Shown: positions 16,006-25,004 of the stretch, in pieces
Layout: each line of letters opens with the position of its first letter
Position numbering within the stretch: the first letter of the stretch is position 1
Assembly (NCBI GenBank): GCA_947629645.1
Contig: CANREV010000011.1
Location: 1-64,000, forward strand
Origin: an uncultured Acetatifactor sp.
GTDB lineage: Bacteria > Bacillota > Clostridia > Lachnospirales > Lachnospiraceae
Length of the DNA: 64,000 nucleotides
Direction of reading: 5' to 3'
The notes under the pieces: model-generated
The model's input: only the letters and a program-made list of their open reading frames with translations
The model's database searches: none
What the model was told of the DNA's origin: nothing
Made by a program: the position numbers and the translations under genes

Positions 16006-17724
16006 CTATAACTGAAACAAAGCCTGAAATGGTTCGCTAGACTTATATAGTTGTTCTGGCGTGCCGCATGCTTCTATGCACCCATCTTTAAGAACCAATA
16101 CCCTATCTGCCTGCATAGCGGACGCTAAACGATGGGTAACAATAATCGATGTCTTATCCTTACTGATTTTTTTCCAGACCAAATTCATAAGCTCTTCCGT
16201 CTCAGAATCCATGGCAGACGTCACTTCATCAAATATGACAACTGCAGGATTCCGTAAAATAATCCGGGCTATTGCAAGCCTTTGTTTCTGTCCGCCGGAT
16301 AATTGCACTTCATTTGTAGATAATACAGTATCCAAACCGTCAGGCAAGGAATGGATCAAATCGTCTACGCAGGCATATTCACAGGCTTGCATAATATCTG
16401 CGTCATCAAAAGAAGTATCGCCTAAAGTCAGATTATAGCGGATAGTACCGTCAAATAAAAATACATCCTGCTGTGCATAACCGATTTGCTTACGCACGGA
16501 CTTATGGCTGCATTTCCTGATATTTTGTCCATCAATCAGTATTTCTCCGCAATTCGGTTCATACATTTGAATCAATAGCTTTACGAGTGTGCTTTTTCCT
16601 GAACCGCTTTTTCCAACTACCGCAATTTGTTCGCCTGGCTGAATGCGGAGGCTAAAGTCTTTCAAAATAGGTTTATCCGATGCATATCCAAATGTAAGAT
16701 TTGAAATTACAATTTCCCCTTTCGTGCAAAGCAATTCGTTTTTCCCAGAATTGCTTTCCTGATCTAAAAGAATGTAATTTGCCACATTCTCTAAACTTAC
16801 CTGTCGGGATTTAAGCAAAATATAAAATTCACATAATTTTGTTAATTGTTTTTGTGAAAATACAGTAAGGGACGCCATGGATATAAAAGCGCCTATGGAA
16901 ATCGAGTTATTATAAACCAGATACACTCCCACAGCATAAAAAAATAAATCGGACATCAATACAATGATTTTCCCTATGCATTGCACATAATTGTCCACAC
17001 ACATCAATTTTTTCAAGTTAATTAAAATCTCATTATAATATTTTGAAAATAAATTCAGGACATTATTCTGCGCACTCAAAAAACGTATATCCCTTGCGCC
17101 TCTCACGATTTCTAAAATCCAGCTGTTTAATTCCCCTTGCCGCATCCTTAATGATTTCGAACTTTTTTTTGCTGTATTCCCAAGCTTTAACGCTAAAAAA
17201 GAACGAAACGGCACTTGAATCAACATCGCCAATGCAAGAAACCTATCAATGGAAAATGAAACAATGATTGTAAATAACAATACAGATGCCGTACTGATTG
17301 TCTCAAAGAAATTATCCGTTATCACATTCATATATTCAGGAGTGTCTAAATTCACACTTCTTAATACGTCCCCTGATTTCATATGATCTAAAAACCGGGC
17401 TTTCGCATTATATACGCTTTTCATTATGCCGACTCTCAAATCCAGCACAAACCTCAATTGTGTATTCCAAAATGCCCCTGTTTCAATTACGCATGAAAAA
17501 ATATAGGCGAAAACTAAAATCAAAGTGACAAATACCAGCCGAAAGAAGGCTTCCATATTTCTATAATAAATAATTTCATCTACAATCAAACCATACATAA
17601 TGCTGAATGACACATCTATGAGAACTTTCATTACCATAGCAATCAAAAGAACCATAAATCTATATCGATATGGTTTTGCATATTTTTTCATTAAATGGTA
17701 GATCTGCCCATTTTGACTTTTCAT
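16006..17724 (-). CDS. ABC exporter, fused membrane and ATPase domains (subunit 1)
   Basis: 572 residues with six predicted membrane helices in the first 310 residues and a C-terminal ATPase: Walker A GKSGSGKST, signature LSGGQKQRLAIARIILRNP, Walker B VVIFDEVTSAMDSET, and the switch His in IIVTHRLAS. No clear ribosome site precedes the ATG at 17724. It is the first gene of the pair with the 588-residue exporter. A perfect 10-bp inverted repeat lies 12-45 bp upstream and may be an operator. Between it and the small membrane-anchored protein upstream lies an IS110 relic on the other strand. Confidence 0.85.
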   Translation of the reverse strand: MKSQNGQIYHLMKKYAKPYRYRFMVLLIAMVMKVLIDVSFSIMYGLIVDEIIYYRNMEAFFRLVFVTLILVFAYIFSCVIETGAFWNTQLRFVLDLRVGIMKSVYNAKARFLDHMKSGDVLRSVNLDTPEYMNVITDNFFETISTASVLLFTIIVSFSIDRFLALAMLIQVPFRSFLALKLGNTAKKSSKSLRMRQGELNSWILEIVRGARDIRFLSAQNNVLNLFSKYYNEILINLKKLMCVDNYVQCIGKIIVLMSDLFFYAVGVYLVYNNSISIGAFISMASLTVFSQKQLTKLCEFYILLKSRQVSLENVANYILLDQESNSGKNELLCTKGEIVISNLTFGYASDKPILKDFSLRIQPGEQIAVVGKSGSGKSTLVKLLIQMYEPNCGEILIDGQNIRKCSHKSVRKQIGYAQQDVFLFDGTIRYNLTLGDTSFDDADIMQACEYACVDDLIHSLPDGLDTVLSTNEVQLSGGQKQRLAIARIILRNPAVVIFDEVTSAMDSETEELMNLVWKKISKDKTSIIVTHRLASAMQADRVLVLKDGCIEACGTPEQLYKSSEPFQALFQL

Positions 17725-17735
17725 ATATATTACAT

Positions 17736-17769
17736 ATAATCCAATTATGTCAGATATTGATTGGATTAT
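17736..17769. promoter_or_regulatory. Perfect inverted repeat upstream of the exporter genes
   Basis: ATAATCCAAT (17736-17745) and ATTGGATTAT (17760-17769) are perfect 10-bp arms around a 14-bp spacer, next to the exporter start at 17724. It could be an operator for a dimeric regulator; a leftover of the neighbouring insertion element is the alternative. No convincing -35/-10 pair was found here. Confidence 0.5.
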
Positions 17770-17863
17770 TATTCCTTTCTCCCGAGTTCTATTGGGCTAT
17801 GCCATCTCTATCTGATATATTTTATAAGGCGCTGTAGATCTGTACCTAATATATTAAGCCTTG

Positions 17864-17970
17864 ACGTGACATTAGCAGCCTATTATGCCAAGAAACGAGC
17901 AGGGGGAAAACCGCACCGCATTGCCATGTCCCAGGTAGCGAAAAAGCTTGTAATTCTAAAAACCACTTGA
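17864..17970 (+). pseudogene. IS110-family transposase, C-terminal fragment
   Basis: The plus-strand frame reads LAAYYAKKRAGGKPHRIAM followed by SQVAKKLVILKTT and a stop. This matches the conserved end of IS110/IS116/IS902 transposases (aYY-KkraeGKphkvA-gavarKLl). Upstream of the fragment the frame loses any resemblance, and no complete element or catalytic DEDD domain is present. It is a relic inserted or left between the exporter genes and the small anchored protein. Confidence 0.6.
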
Positions 17971-17997
17971 CTGTTTATAGTTTGTCACTTCAAAATT

Positions 17998-18456
17998 TTA
18001 TTCAAACGAAAAATATTGTGTCACCCGATACCATAAGGGCGCCTTTTCAGCCGGGACTAAAACTAACAAATTTTTCGATATGTTTTCCAGAATTTTTTGT
18101 TCAGACAATTGATCAGAAAGCGGTATTTCTATTTGACATTTCTCACAGCCATCCCCTTTCATCCATTGAGCCATATATCTTGTATCATCATCTTCAAAGT
18201 GCCAAACAACATCTGTATCCTCTGTGAGAAAATCACGATTTATTTTATCTGAACTGAATTTCAGCTCTGCCACAGCCCTTTCCGAGTCCACAGAAATGAT
18301 GGTGGCTGTTTCTTCAGAATATACATATACATAATTCTGTGTAAATACGGTATAGAGCATCATCCCCAATACTGCATATGCAATCCCGATAAGCCAAAAA
18401 GAATCATAGGCTGCCCGCTTAAAAAGTCTATTTAATTTTCTTATTCTTTTATTCAT
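17998..18456 (-). CDS. Small membrane-anchored protein, possible mini membrane-fusion protein
   Basis: 152 residues: a basic start (MNKRIRKLNRLFKR), one membrane helix about 19-40, and an outside beta-rich domain of about 110 residues containing one CEKC pair and ending with APLWYRVTQYFSFE. The layout resembles a membrane-fusion (HlyD-like) protein without the coiled-coil arms, as found beside some peptide exporters, but similarity by eye is weak. It precedes the two ABC exporter genes in the same direction, separated by 273 bp that contain an IS110 relic. A role in export is inferred from position only. Confidence 0.5.
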   Translation of the reverse strand: MNKRIRKLNRLFKRAAYDSFWLIGIAYAVLGMMLYTVFTQNYVYVYSEETATIISVDSERAVAELKFSSDKINRDFLTEDTDVVWHFEDDDTRYMAQWMKGDGCEKCQIEIPLSDQLSEQKILENISKNLLVLVPAEKAPLWYRVTQYFSFE

Positions 18457-18540
18457 GTCTAATGGTTACTCTTTGCTGAGATATCAACTTTTCCTGATTA
18501 CAAACACAATCCATATTTAGTTTATACCTCACTAAATGAC

Positions 18541-18774
18541 TTATTTCGTTTTGCAAATGCTTTTTTGAGGGAATAATGTTCCGTATACCGGATCTGCGAA
18601 AAAAGATACAAAGACTCTCCGGATCGTCTCCCCGCTGAACGGTGTTTTGATCTCAACCCTGCACCGCTCTTCCAGGAGACGGATCGTCCATCTGGAATGT
18701 CCTTCCGGCGCAGGGCGGCAGGCGATCCGGATCAGATGCGCCTCGCCTGATGTTTGATAATGTATTTTGGGGTC
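18541..18774 (-). pseudogene. IS630-family transposase fragment
   Basis: On the minus strand, reading from 18774 to the TAA at 18541, the peptide runs GEAHLIRIACRPAPEGHSR, then WTIRLLEERC and FSGETIRRVF. This is the helix-turn-helix region of IS630-type transposases (PPeGhaRWTlRLLaeklVEl, iShETVRrvL). The N-terminal start and the entire DDE domain are missing. The gap 18457-18866 holds nothing else that I can support. Confidence 0.75.
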
Positions 18775-18866
18775 TTGCCATAGGAATCACCGCCGTTTCT
18801 TTTCGTGTATCATGAGACGACAGGATAATAAAGAAATATTTAGTCAAATATAATCGTACCACTACA

Positions 18867-19130
18867 CTAGCTTTCCACGATCAGGTATCTTCCATCACCA
18901 ATGTCAAACACTTCATCCGCCTCTAAAATGGCATCGTCCGTCACGCCCTCCGTGTCGATCCCTTCCTCTTCAAAAAACTCAATGACTTCGTCAACGGAGT
19001 TGACTACCACCGCCATGCATTCCTCCAGAAAATCCTCAGCCTCATCCAAGGTCTCCGCCACCTCTTCGGGGAAAAGCTGCAGCTGATTTTCCAGAAAGCA
19101 CTCAAGCACTGCATCATCAAATTCGCGCAT
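18867..19130 (-). CDS. Small acidic conserved protein
   Basis: 87 residues, strongly acidic, helical, with the repeated ladder EVAETLDEAEDFLEECM and VDEVIEFFEEEGID, ending GRYLIVES. AGGAGGTGAAAGC precedes the ATG, so expression is likely good. It has no membrane segment or metal motif beyond two Cys. I recognise the type as a short protein common in Lachnospiraceae but know no established function. It stands alone upstream of the transposase relic and downstream of the phosphatase/maf genes in the same direction. Confidence 0.75.
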   Translation of the reverse strand: MREFDDAVLECFLENQLQLFPEEVAETLDEAEDFLEECMAVVVNSVDEVIEFFEEEGIDTEGVTDDAILEADEVFDIGDGRYLIVES

Positions 19131-19213
19131 GCTTTCACCTCCTTTGTCCGCCTATGAACATCATACCGATGTTTTGCCTACATCATAGTATGATTCTCTG
19201 TTTCCGTCAAGCC

Positions 19214-19864
19214 CTATAAGAAGTTTAACAGTTCCAGAGGCTTTTCTATGATGGCATCGGCATGATTTTCTTCCAATTCCTCTCTTTTGCGGAATCCCCA
19301 AAGCGCTCCGACAGTAAACGCTCCCGCGCTTTTCCCTGTCTTCATGTCCGTAGACGTATCCCCGAGATACAAAATATCGCTCGCTGCCAGCTCCATCTGT
19401 TTCAGGATCTGGAAGACGCCCTCGGGACTGGGTTTGATAGCTACGTTTTCTTTCTGACCCTGTATCACATCGAAATACCCCCTGCCGAACAGCGATTCGA
19501 TCACATTGATGGTTTCCGCATGAGGTTTGTTGGACAGGACGGCAATCTTCACGCCCCTGTCCTTTAACGATGCCAGAAGCTCTCTGATACCGTCATAGGG
19601 CGTCACACGGTACATGCAATGCACCCGAAAGATTTCCTTATATTTCGCAAAAGCTTCTTCAAAATGAGTTCCCTGCGTATCGCCGCCCGCTGCCAGCGCG
19701 CGCCGGATCAGGTTCGCAGCACCGTCCCCCACAAAATATTTGTACTGTTCCTCGGAAAAAGGGCCGTAACCATAGGGCGCCAGAGCCTGGTCTGCGCAAT
19801 ATTTAATGCTGTGAATGGACTCAGACAGTGTTCCGTCCAGATCAAAGATTACCGCTTTCTTCAT
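19214..19864 (-). CDS. HAD-superfamily hydrolase, phosphoglycolate phosphatase-like
   Basis: 216 residues with all HAD motifs: I FDLDGTLSES (nucleophile D8, acid D10), II VLSNKPH, III lysine in GQKENVAIKPSP, and IV YLGDTSTDMKTG. A four-helix cap lies between motifs I and II, the layout of Gph/PpaX-type enzymes that hydrolyse small phosphoesters such as 2-phosphoglycolate or PPi. Exact substrate cannot be read from the sequence. The start overlaps the end of maf by 23 bp, so the two are translated from one message. Confidence 0.88.
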   Translation of the reverse strand: MKKAVIFDLDGTLSESIHSIKYCADQALAPYGYGPFSEEQYKYFVGDGAANLIRRALAAGGDTQGTHFEEAFAKYKEIFRVHCMYRVTPYDGIRELLASLKDRGVKIAVLSNKPHAETINVIESLFGRGYFDVIQGQKENVAIKPSPEGVFQILKQMELAASDILYLGDTSTDMKTGKSAGAFTVGALWGFRKREELEENHADAIIEKPLELLNFL

Positions 19865-20447
19865 GATGCAAAAACTCCTTTATCTCCTGATAAAATCTTC
19901 CCACGGGCAGCCCTACCACATTGTTGTAATCTCCCTCAATGGCGCTTATGTACCTGGCGCAGATCCCCTGAATGCCGTAAGCTCCCGCCTTATCCAAAGG
20001 ATCCTTTGTGCTCACATACTCCCTGATTTCCCGCTCCGTCATCGGATAGAAGGTCACTGCTGTCCGCTCATGAAAACACTTCACGGTCCATTCCATCCCC
20101 TGTCCGCCGGTGTGGAGGACAGTTACTCCTGTATAAACCTCATGCCCGCGCCCCTGAAGACGTTTCAGCATAGATACCGCTTCCTCGCTATCCGCAGGTT
20201 TTCCCAGGATACATCCGTCCAACGCCACCACCGTATCCGCACCCACAATTAAGGTTTCCTCCCCGCAGGGCAGACACAGATCCCGCACGGCCTCCGCTTT
20301 TTGACGGGACAGTTCCTCCACCACTCTGTCCGGCCGGTCACAGGAGACTTTCTCCTCCGTCTTACTGGTAACCACCTGAAAATCAAGCCCGATCTGTGCC
20401 AGCAGTTCCCTCCTTCTGGGGGAAGCGGAAGCAAGTATCACTCTCAT
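19842..20447 (-). CDS. maf: Maf-family nucleotide pyrophosphatase
   Basis: 201 residues beginning MRVILASASPRRRELL, the Maf signature, with SCDRPDRVVEELSRQKAEAV, IVGADTVVALDG (catalytic Asp), LGKPADSEEAVSML and YGIQGICARYI. Maf enzymes hydrolyse dTTP, UTP or modified nucleoside triphosphates to monophosphates and are linked to septum control. AAAGGAT precedes the ATG. It is coupled to the overlapping HAD phosphatase gene downstream. Confidence 0.95.
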   Translation of the reverse strand: MRVILASASPRRRELLAQIGLDFQVVTSKTEEKVSCDRPDRVVEELSRQKAEAVRDLCLPCGEETLIVGADTVVALDGCILGKPADSEEAVSMLKRLQGRGHEVYTGVTVLHTGGQGMEWTVKCFHERTAVTFYPMTEREIREYVSTKDPLDKAGAYGIQGICARYISAIEGDYNNVVGLPVGRFYQEIKEFLHHEESGNL

Positions 20448-20494
20448 GCCAAATTATCCTTTCCCATTCTTTCATACCTCTTTCCTGTAAACTT

Positions 20495-22741
20495 TCAAAA
20501 CGAAGTCGCTTTTACAGGATTCTGTTTTGCACCCTTTTCTTTTCTGTGCAGCCATATCATATATCCAATCATAGCTGCAGCCATAAGCCATGAGACCGCA
20601 TCCGCCACACGCCAGCTGCCGTAACCTTTGTAGGATACCTGAATATAGGACGCTTCTTCCGGCAGTCTGCACGCCAACAGTCTGTGCTGTGAAATCGCCT
20701 CCACCCTCTCGCCGTTTACCAGAATTTCATACCCCGGATAGTAATACAGAGGGAACATCAGATATTCTTCTCCCTGCGGCTTTTCCAGCGGCACCGTATG
20801 AACGCTGATCGTTGTTCCTTCCTTATGGTATTCCGTATATTCCACCTGAGTGCCGCCCATCGCTTTGATATAGTTTTCCGCCACACCCATTTTCATGGCA
20901 AAGTCCGGCGCTTCTTCCCCATCGTCATACATATACAGACTGTCATACTCCGTATTGCCTTCCAAAAACATCTCATCATTGATCACATCCATCTGCAGCG
21001 TCATACTGTCTATCAAAAAGCATGCGCTGCCTAAAGCCACCGTCAGAAATATACCCAGAACCCAGTTTTTTCCCTCAGATTGAGAGGCAAACAAACACAG
21101 CCCTATTGCGGAAACAATACACAAAAACAGGCTTGCAGGCCCCAGAAAACGCCAGGAGTACTGCAGAGGCGTGATCACTTCCCGCCAGAAATCATTCTGG
21201 CTTAAGCGCTCCCAGGGAAAGATCCAAGAGGACAGGCCCAGCGACACCAGCCCGAACCCCAGACAATGCAGCCCCGCCCGGGTGGTTTTGGAACGCTTTT
21301 TCTCCCGATGCGCCGCCACACAGAATAAAAGAACTCCCACCATCAGGACGCCTCCCACCGTAAGAGGCATCTCTCCCTTGGTAGTACCCATTTCCAATGA
21401 TTCCCCCACAGCGGAAGGAAACAGGGAAAACATTTGGGAAAAGTAAACGCCGAAATCCGGCACATAACAATCCATGGAAAAACCCACAAAGTTCTCCCCG
21501 CTGAAAAATAATAAGGGGACAATGGTGCCCAAATTCAGCAGAAATGTGGCCACAGCCGCCTTGACGCCGGCCAGAATACGGCTGAGCTCTCCCTTTCCTT
21601 TGTAAGACATCAGCCAGACTATGGTCTCCAGTACCAGAAATACCAGTGCCATAGCCACCGACAAAATATGGGACTGTATCACACAGGTCATACCGATAGC
21701 CAGAATATGCCATCTCTTTTTATCGCCCCAGAGGACTTCGTAAATTCCCCAGACCAGAAGCGGCAGAAATGTCATCGCCAGCGCCTCGCCCAGAGCCGCC
21801 CTGTAATAAACGTCAACCAGCCGGTACAAAGAAAAGGTGTAAAGCAGACTGGCGATATACGCCGCCCTGACGGATCCGATCATCCTTTTTACGGCGTAAA
21901 AGGTAAAGACTGCCGCTCCTATATTGAGACTGATCACAAGCAGTTTGTAGGACAACATGACCGAAATGTCCAAAAAACGTAAAAGCGCCGCGGGATACAG
22001 GAAAAGCTGGGGATACATGGTCGCCGTCAGATTCCCGAAAAGTTCTGTCTGCACCGGGTTGATCCGGACCGGAAACTCTCCCGCGCGAAGTCCCTGATAA
22101 AGTCCCTCCAGTCTGGCAAGGTGAAATTTCAGGTCATCTCCTTCCAGCAAAAAGTCAGAAAACAACGGCAGACTGGCCGCCAGCCCGATCCCTGTCAGTA
22201 TGGCAGCGTCCCTGTATTTTTCCAGCGGCACGAACCAGCCGAGAAGCGCCGTAACCGCCGCTCCCAGAAAACAAAGCGCGCAGATAAAGTAATTGTCCCT
22301 GTCCAGCAGCTGGACGCGCTGGACTTTCACTTCCTCAAAGCAGGGTTCCGCGTGCTCCGGCCAGATCCTGATCCCGTAAGTGCCCTGGTCCAGATGGATA
22401 TCCAGGATCATTCTGCCCTCCAGATCGCCGGGATCCAGCGCCTCACGGGCCAGCACAGCCCCCAGGCGGTTATTGGAATCCGTCAGATATTCCGCGGAAA
22501 CCACCGCGTTATTTCCCTCCGAAGCGCCCTGATACATAATATCGATCTCATAATCTCCGGCTTTTAAAAAAGGGATCCACACTTCCTCAGGGTTGTATTC
22601 CACCTTCATCTGATAGATGTCATAATGGGTAAAAGACAAAAGGCCAATAGCTGCTAAAAGGATTATGATCATCTTATGGATCAGAGTCAGTTTATATCGG
22701 GGGGAGAGAGATTTGAATTTCTTTTCCACTCTGTCGGACAT
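20495..22741 (-). CDS. Large polytopic membrane protein, YfhO/GT-C-like
   Basis: 748 residues. After a short cytosolic N-terminus there is one membrane helix (27-45), an outside beta domain of about 100 residues, about ten membrane helices (about 135-560), a second outside domain of about 130 residues and a final helix followed by a basic tail (HRKEKGAKQN). Motifs such as EGDDLKFHLARLEGLYQGL and the large outer loops resemble YfhO-type membrane proteins that help glycosylate cell-wall polymers with polyprenyl-phosphate sugars. The specific reaction is unknown. It precedes maf on the minus strand with a 47-bp gap and follows ppk1 by 36 bp. Confidence 0.7.
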   Translation of the reverse strand: MSDRVEKKFKSLSPRYKLTLIHKMIIILLAAIGLLSFTHYDIYQMKVEYNPEEVWIPFLKAGDYEIDIMYQGASEGNNAVVSAEYLTDSNNRLGAVLAREALDPGDLEGRMILDIHLDQGTYGIRIWPEHAEPCFEEVKVQRVQLLDRDNYFICALCFLGAAVTALLGWFVPLEKYRDAAILTGIGLAASLPLFSDFLLEGDDLKFHLARLEGLYQGLRAGEFPVRINPVQTELFGNLTATMYPQLFLYPAALLRFLDISVMLSYKLLVISLNIGAAVFTFYAVKRMIGSVRAAYIASLLYTFSLYRLVDVYYRAALGEALAMTFLPLLVWGIYEVLWGDKKRWHILAIGMTCVIQSHILSVAMALVFLVLETIVWLMSYKGKGELSRILAGVKAAVATFLLNLGTIVPLLFFSGENFVGFSMDCYVPDFGVYFSQMFSLFPSAVGESLEMGTTKGEMPLTVGGVLMVGVLLFCVAAHREKKRSKTTRAGLHCLGFGLVSLGLSSWIFPWERLSQNDFWREVITPLQYSWRFLGPASLFLCIVSAIGLCLFASQSEGKNWVLGIFLTVALGSACFLIDSMTLQMDVINDEMFLEGNTEYDSLYMYDDGEEAPDFAMKMGVAENYIKAMGGTQVEYTEYHKEGTTISVHTVPLEKPQGEEYLMFPLYYYPGYEILVNGERVEAISQHRLLACRLPEEASYIQVSYKGYGSWRVADAVSWLMAAAMIGYMIWLHRKEKGAKQNPVKATSF

Positions 22742-22777
22742 TTTCTTCCTGTCTTCCTTCCTTTATTCCTTCGTTTC

Positions 22778-24907
22778 TCATTTTTGATGCATTTCCGGCA
22801 CAAACTTTCTTGCAGCCAAAGGGTTGTTGCGCGTTTCTGCTTTGGCCGCCTCTATGGCCTCCCTGCAGAAGACCTCCTGGGACTGGAACAGAGATTTACC
22901 GCGTTTGTCCACTTTTACATAGGTTCCATCCGCCTGAAGGACGGAAGCTTTTACGTTATCTTTCAGCTGGCAGTTGAGGATGTGAAGCAGCTTTTCCTTC
23001 AGCTCCGGTCTGTCAATAGGAAACAAAATCTCCACCCTGCGCTCCAGATTGCGGGGCATCCAGTCCGCGCTGCCGCAGTAGATCTCATAATCGCCTCCAT
23101 TTTCAAAGTAGAAGATCCTGCTGTGCTCCAGGAAATTACCTACGATAGAACGCACCGTAATGTTGTCGCTGACGCCTTTGATGCCCACTTTCAGGCTGCA
23201 GATCCCTCTCACGATCAGCTCGATCTTCACGCCCGCCGCACCGGCCTCGTACAACGCCGCGATGATATCCCTGTCGCAAAGGGAATTTATTTTTGCAATA
23301 ATATGGGCGTCTTTCCCCTCCTGCGCAAACTGTTTTTCCCTCTGGATCAGATTCAGGAATTTTTCTTTCAGCCAAAGAGGCGCAAGCGAAAGCTTGTTCC
23401 AAAACAGAGGCTCGGAATAACCCGACAGCATATTGAATACGGCCGTAGCGTCCTCCCCGATGGACTCGGAACAGGTCAGCAGTCCGATGTCTGTATACAG
23501 TTTGGCCGTGGCATCGTTATAGTTACCGGTGCCCAGATGCACATATCGTCGTATGCCGTCCTGCTCTCTGCGGACTACCAGCGTGATCTTGCTGTGGGTC
23601 TTTAGTCCCACCAGGCCATAGATAACATGGCACCCCGCTTTTTCCAGCATTTTTGCCCAGACGATATTGTTTTCCTCGTCAAACCGCGCCTTCAGCTCCA
23701 CCAGCACCGTCACCTGCTTGCCATTTTCCGCAGCCTGCGCCAGTGCTGCGATAATGGGCGAATTACCGCTGACGCGGTAAAGGGTCTGCTTAATGGCGAG
23801 AACGTCAGGGTCTTTAGCCGCCTGGCGAATAAAATTCACCACAGGCTCAAACGTCTGATAAGGATGGTGCAGCAGGATATCCCCCTTGCGGATCTCCTCA
23901 AACAGATTACATCCTGCCGGAAGTTCCGGCACCGGCTGAGGAATGTACTTGGGCGTCTTGAGCTGTTCATAACCTTCCAGCCCGTAGATTTTCATCAGTA
24001 CGGTGAGATCTAACGGCCCCTCAATTTCATAGATATTCTGTTCCTCCATATGGAGCTCTTCCGTGAGGAAATGAAGCAAGCGCCTGTCACAGCCATGCTC
24101 GATCTCCAGACGGATCGCTTCGCCCCACTGGCGCTTTTTCAGCTGCCTTTCAATTTCTTTTAAAAGATCAGCAGCCTCGTCCTCCTCGATGGTCAGATCA
24201 GCATTTCGCATGATCCGGAAAGGATGGGCACAAATAATATCATAATTCAAAAACAATTTATGGATATTCCGCTCTATAATCTCCTCCAGCAGAATAACCT
24301 TTCTGGCTTTTCCGTCCGTTGGCAGCGCCACAATGCGGTCCAGCACATCAGGCACCTGGACCGTGGCAAATTCCAGTTCTTCCTTGCTGGTTTTCTTGTG
24401 CATCATGGCGCCGATATTCAGCGTCTTGTTGCGGATCAGAGGAAAAGGCCTGGAAGAATCCACCGCCATGGGCGTCAAAACAGGATAAATGTTCTCCTCA
24501 AAATAACGGTCGATATATTTTGCCTCTTCCTTCGTCAGCTCCTCATGCTGACGCAGGATCTTAAGGCCGCTCTGTTCCAATTTCGGCACCAGCGAGCGAT
24601 TATAGGTGGAATACTGGCGCTCTACCAGCTCGTGGATAGCCTTTGCCAGCGCTTCCAGCTGCTGCGTTGGCGTCATCCCCGATATATCTGTTTTCTCATA
24701 ACCCGCATGCACCATATCTTTCAAAGATGCCACGCGGATCATAAAGAACTCATCCAGATTGGAAGCAGTGATACTCAGAAATTTCAGCCGTTCAAACAAA
24801 GGAATACTCTTGTCTCTGGCCTCGTTTAACACGCGGTGGTTAAACAAAATCCAGCTTAGCTCCCTGTTAGTATAATACTTTGGATTGCAGAAATCTTTTT
24901 TCCCCAT
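22778..24907 (-). CDS. ppk1: Polyphosphate kinase 1
   Basis: 709 residues. It reversibly makes inorganic polyphosphate from ATP at the membrane. N-terminal domain: YYTNRELSWILFNHRVL and LSITASNLDEFFMIRV; the head domain and two phospholipase-D-like C domains follow. The autophosphorylated His is in YVHLGTGNYN, with AIKQTLYRVSGNSPI upstream and VRGICSLKVG after it. The ATG at 24907 was chosen because GAGGA lies 5-6 nt upstream; the frame is open 13 codons further but without a ribosome site. It is followed after 36 bp by the YfhO-like gene. Confidence 0.97.
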   Translation of the reverse strand: MGKKDFCNPKYYTNRELSWILFNHRVLNEARDKSIPLFERLKFLSITASNLDEFFMIRVASLKDMVHAGYEKTDISGMTPTQQLEALAKAIHELVERQYSTYNRSLVPKLEQSGLKILRQHEELTKEEAKYIDRYFEENIYPVLTPMAVDSSRPFPLIRNKTLNIGAMMHKKTSKEELEFATVQVPDVLDRIVALPTDGKARKVILLEEIIERNIHKLFLNYDIICAHPFRIMRNADLTIEEDEAADLLKEIERQLKKRQWGEAIRLEIEHGCDRRLLHFLTEELHMEEQNIYEIEGPLDLTVLMKIYGLEGYEQLKTPKYIPQPVPELPAGCNLFEEIRKGDILLHHPYQTFEPVVNFIRQAAKDPDVLAIKQTLYRVSGNSPIIAALAQAAENGKQVTVLVELKARFDEENNIVWAKMLEKAGCHVIYGLVGLKTHSKITLVVRREQDGIRRYVHLGTGNYNDATAKLYTDIGLLTCSESIGEDATAVFNMLSGYSEPLFWNKLSLAPLWLKEKFLNLIQREKQFAQEGKDAHIIAKINSLCDRDIIAALYEAGAAGVKIELIVRGICSLKVGIKGVSDNITVRSIVGNFLEHSRIFYFENGGDYEIYCGSADWMPRNLERRVEILFPIDRPELKEKLLHILNCQLKDNVKASVLQADGTYVKVDKRGKSLFQSQEVFCREAIEAAKAETRNNPLAARKFVPEMHQK

Positions 24908-25004
24908 ATTTATCCTCATTCCTAAGCGCTTACGAAAATGACTCATCCGCCGTCAGAGCCATCTGTGACGCTCCGGCACAAATAGTCATGCAAAAATCCG
25001 TACA

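Noticed and set aside
18457..18660. A short precursor peptide (MDCVCNQEK...) before the small membrane protein for the ABC exporters
   Set aside because: The frame is open upstream without a proper start and overlaps the IS630 relic; no ribosome site at a good distance, so it was not annotated.
22676..23605. A 309-codon plus-strand frame opposite ppk1
   Set aside because: Antisense to conserved ppk1; composition is His/Arg/Gln-rich as expected for an antisense frame.
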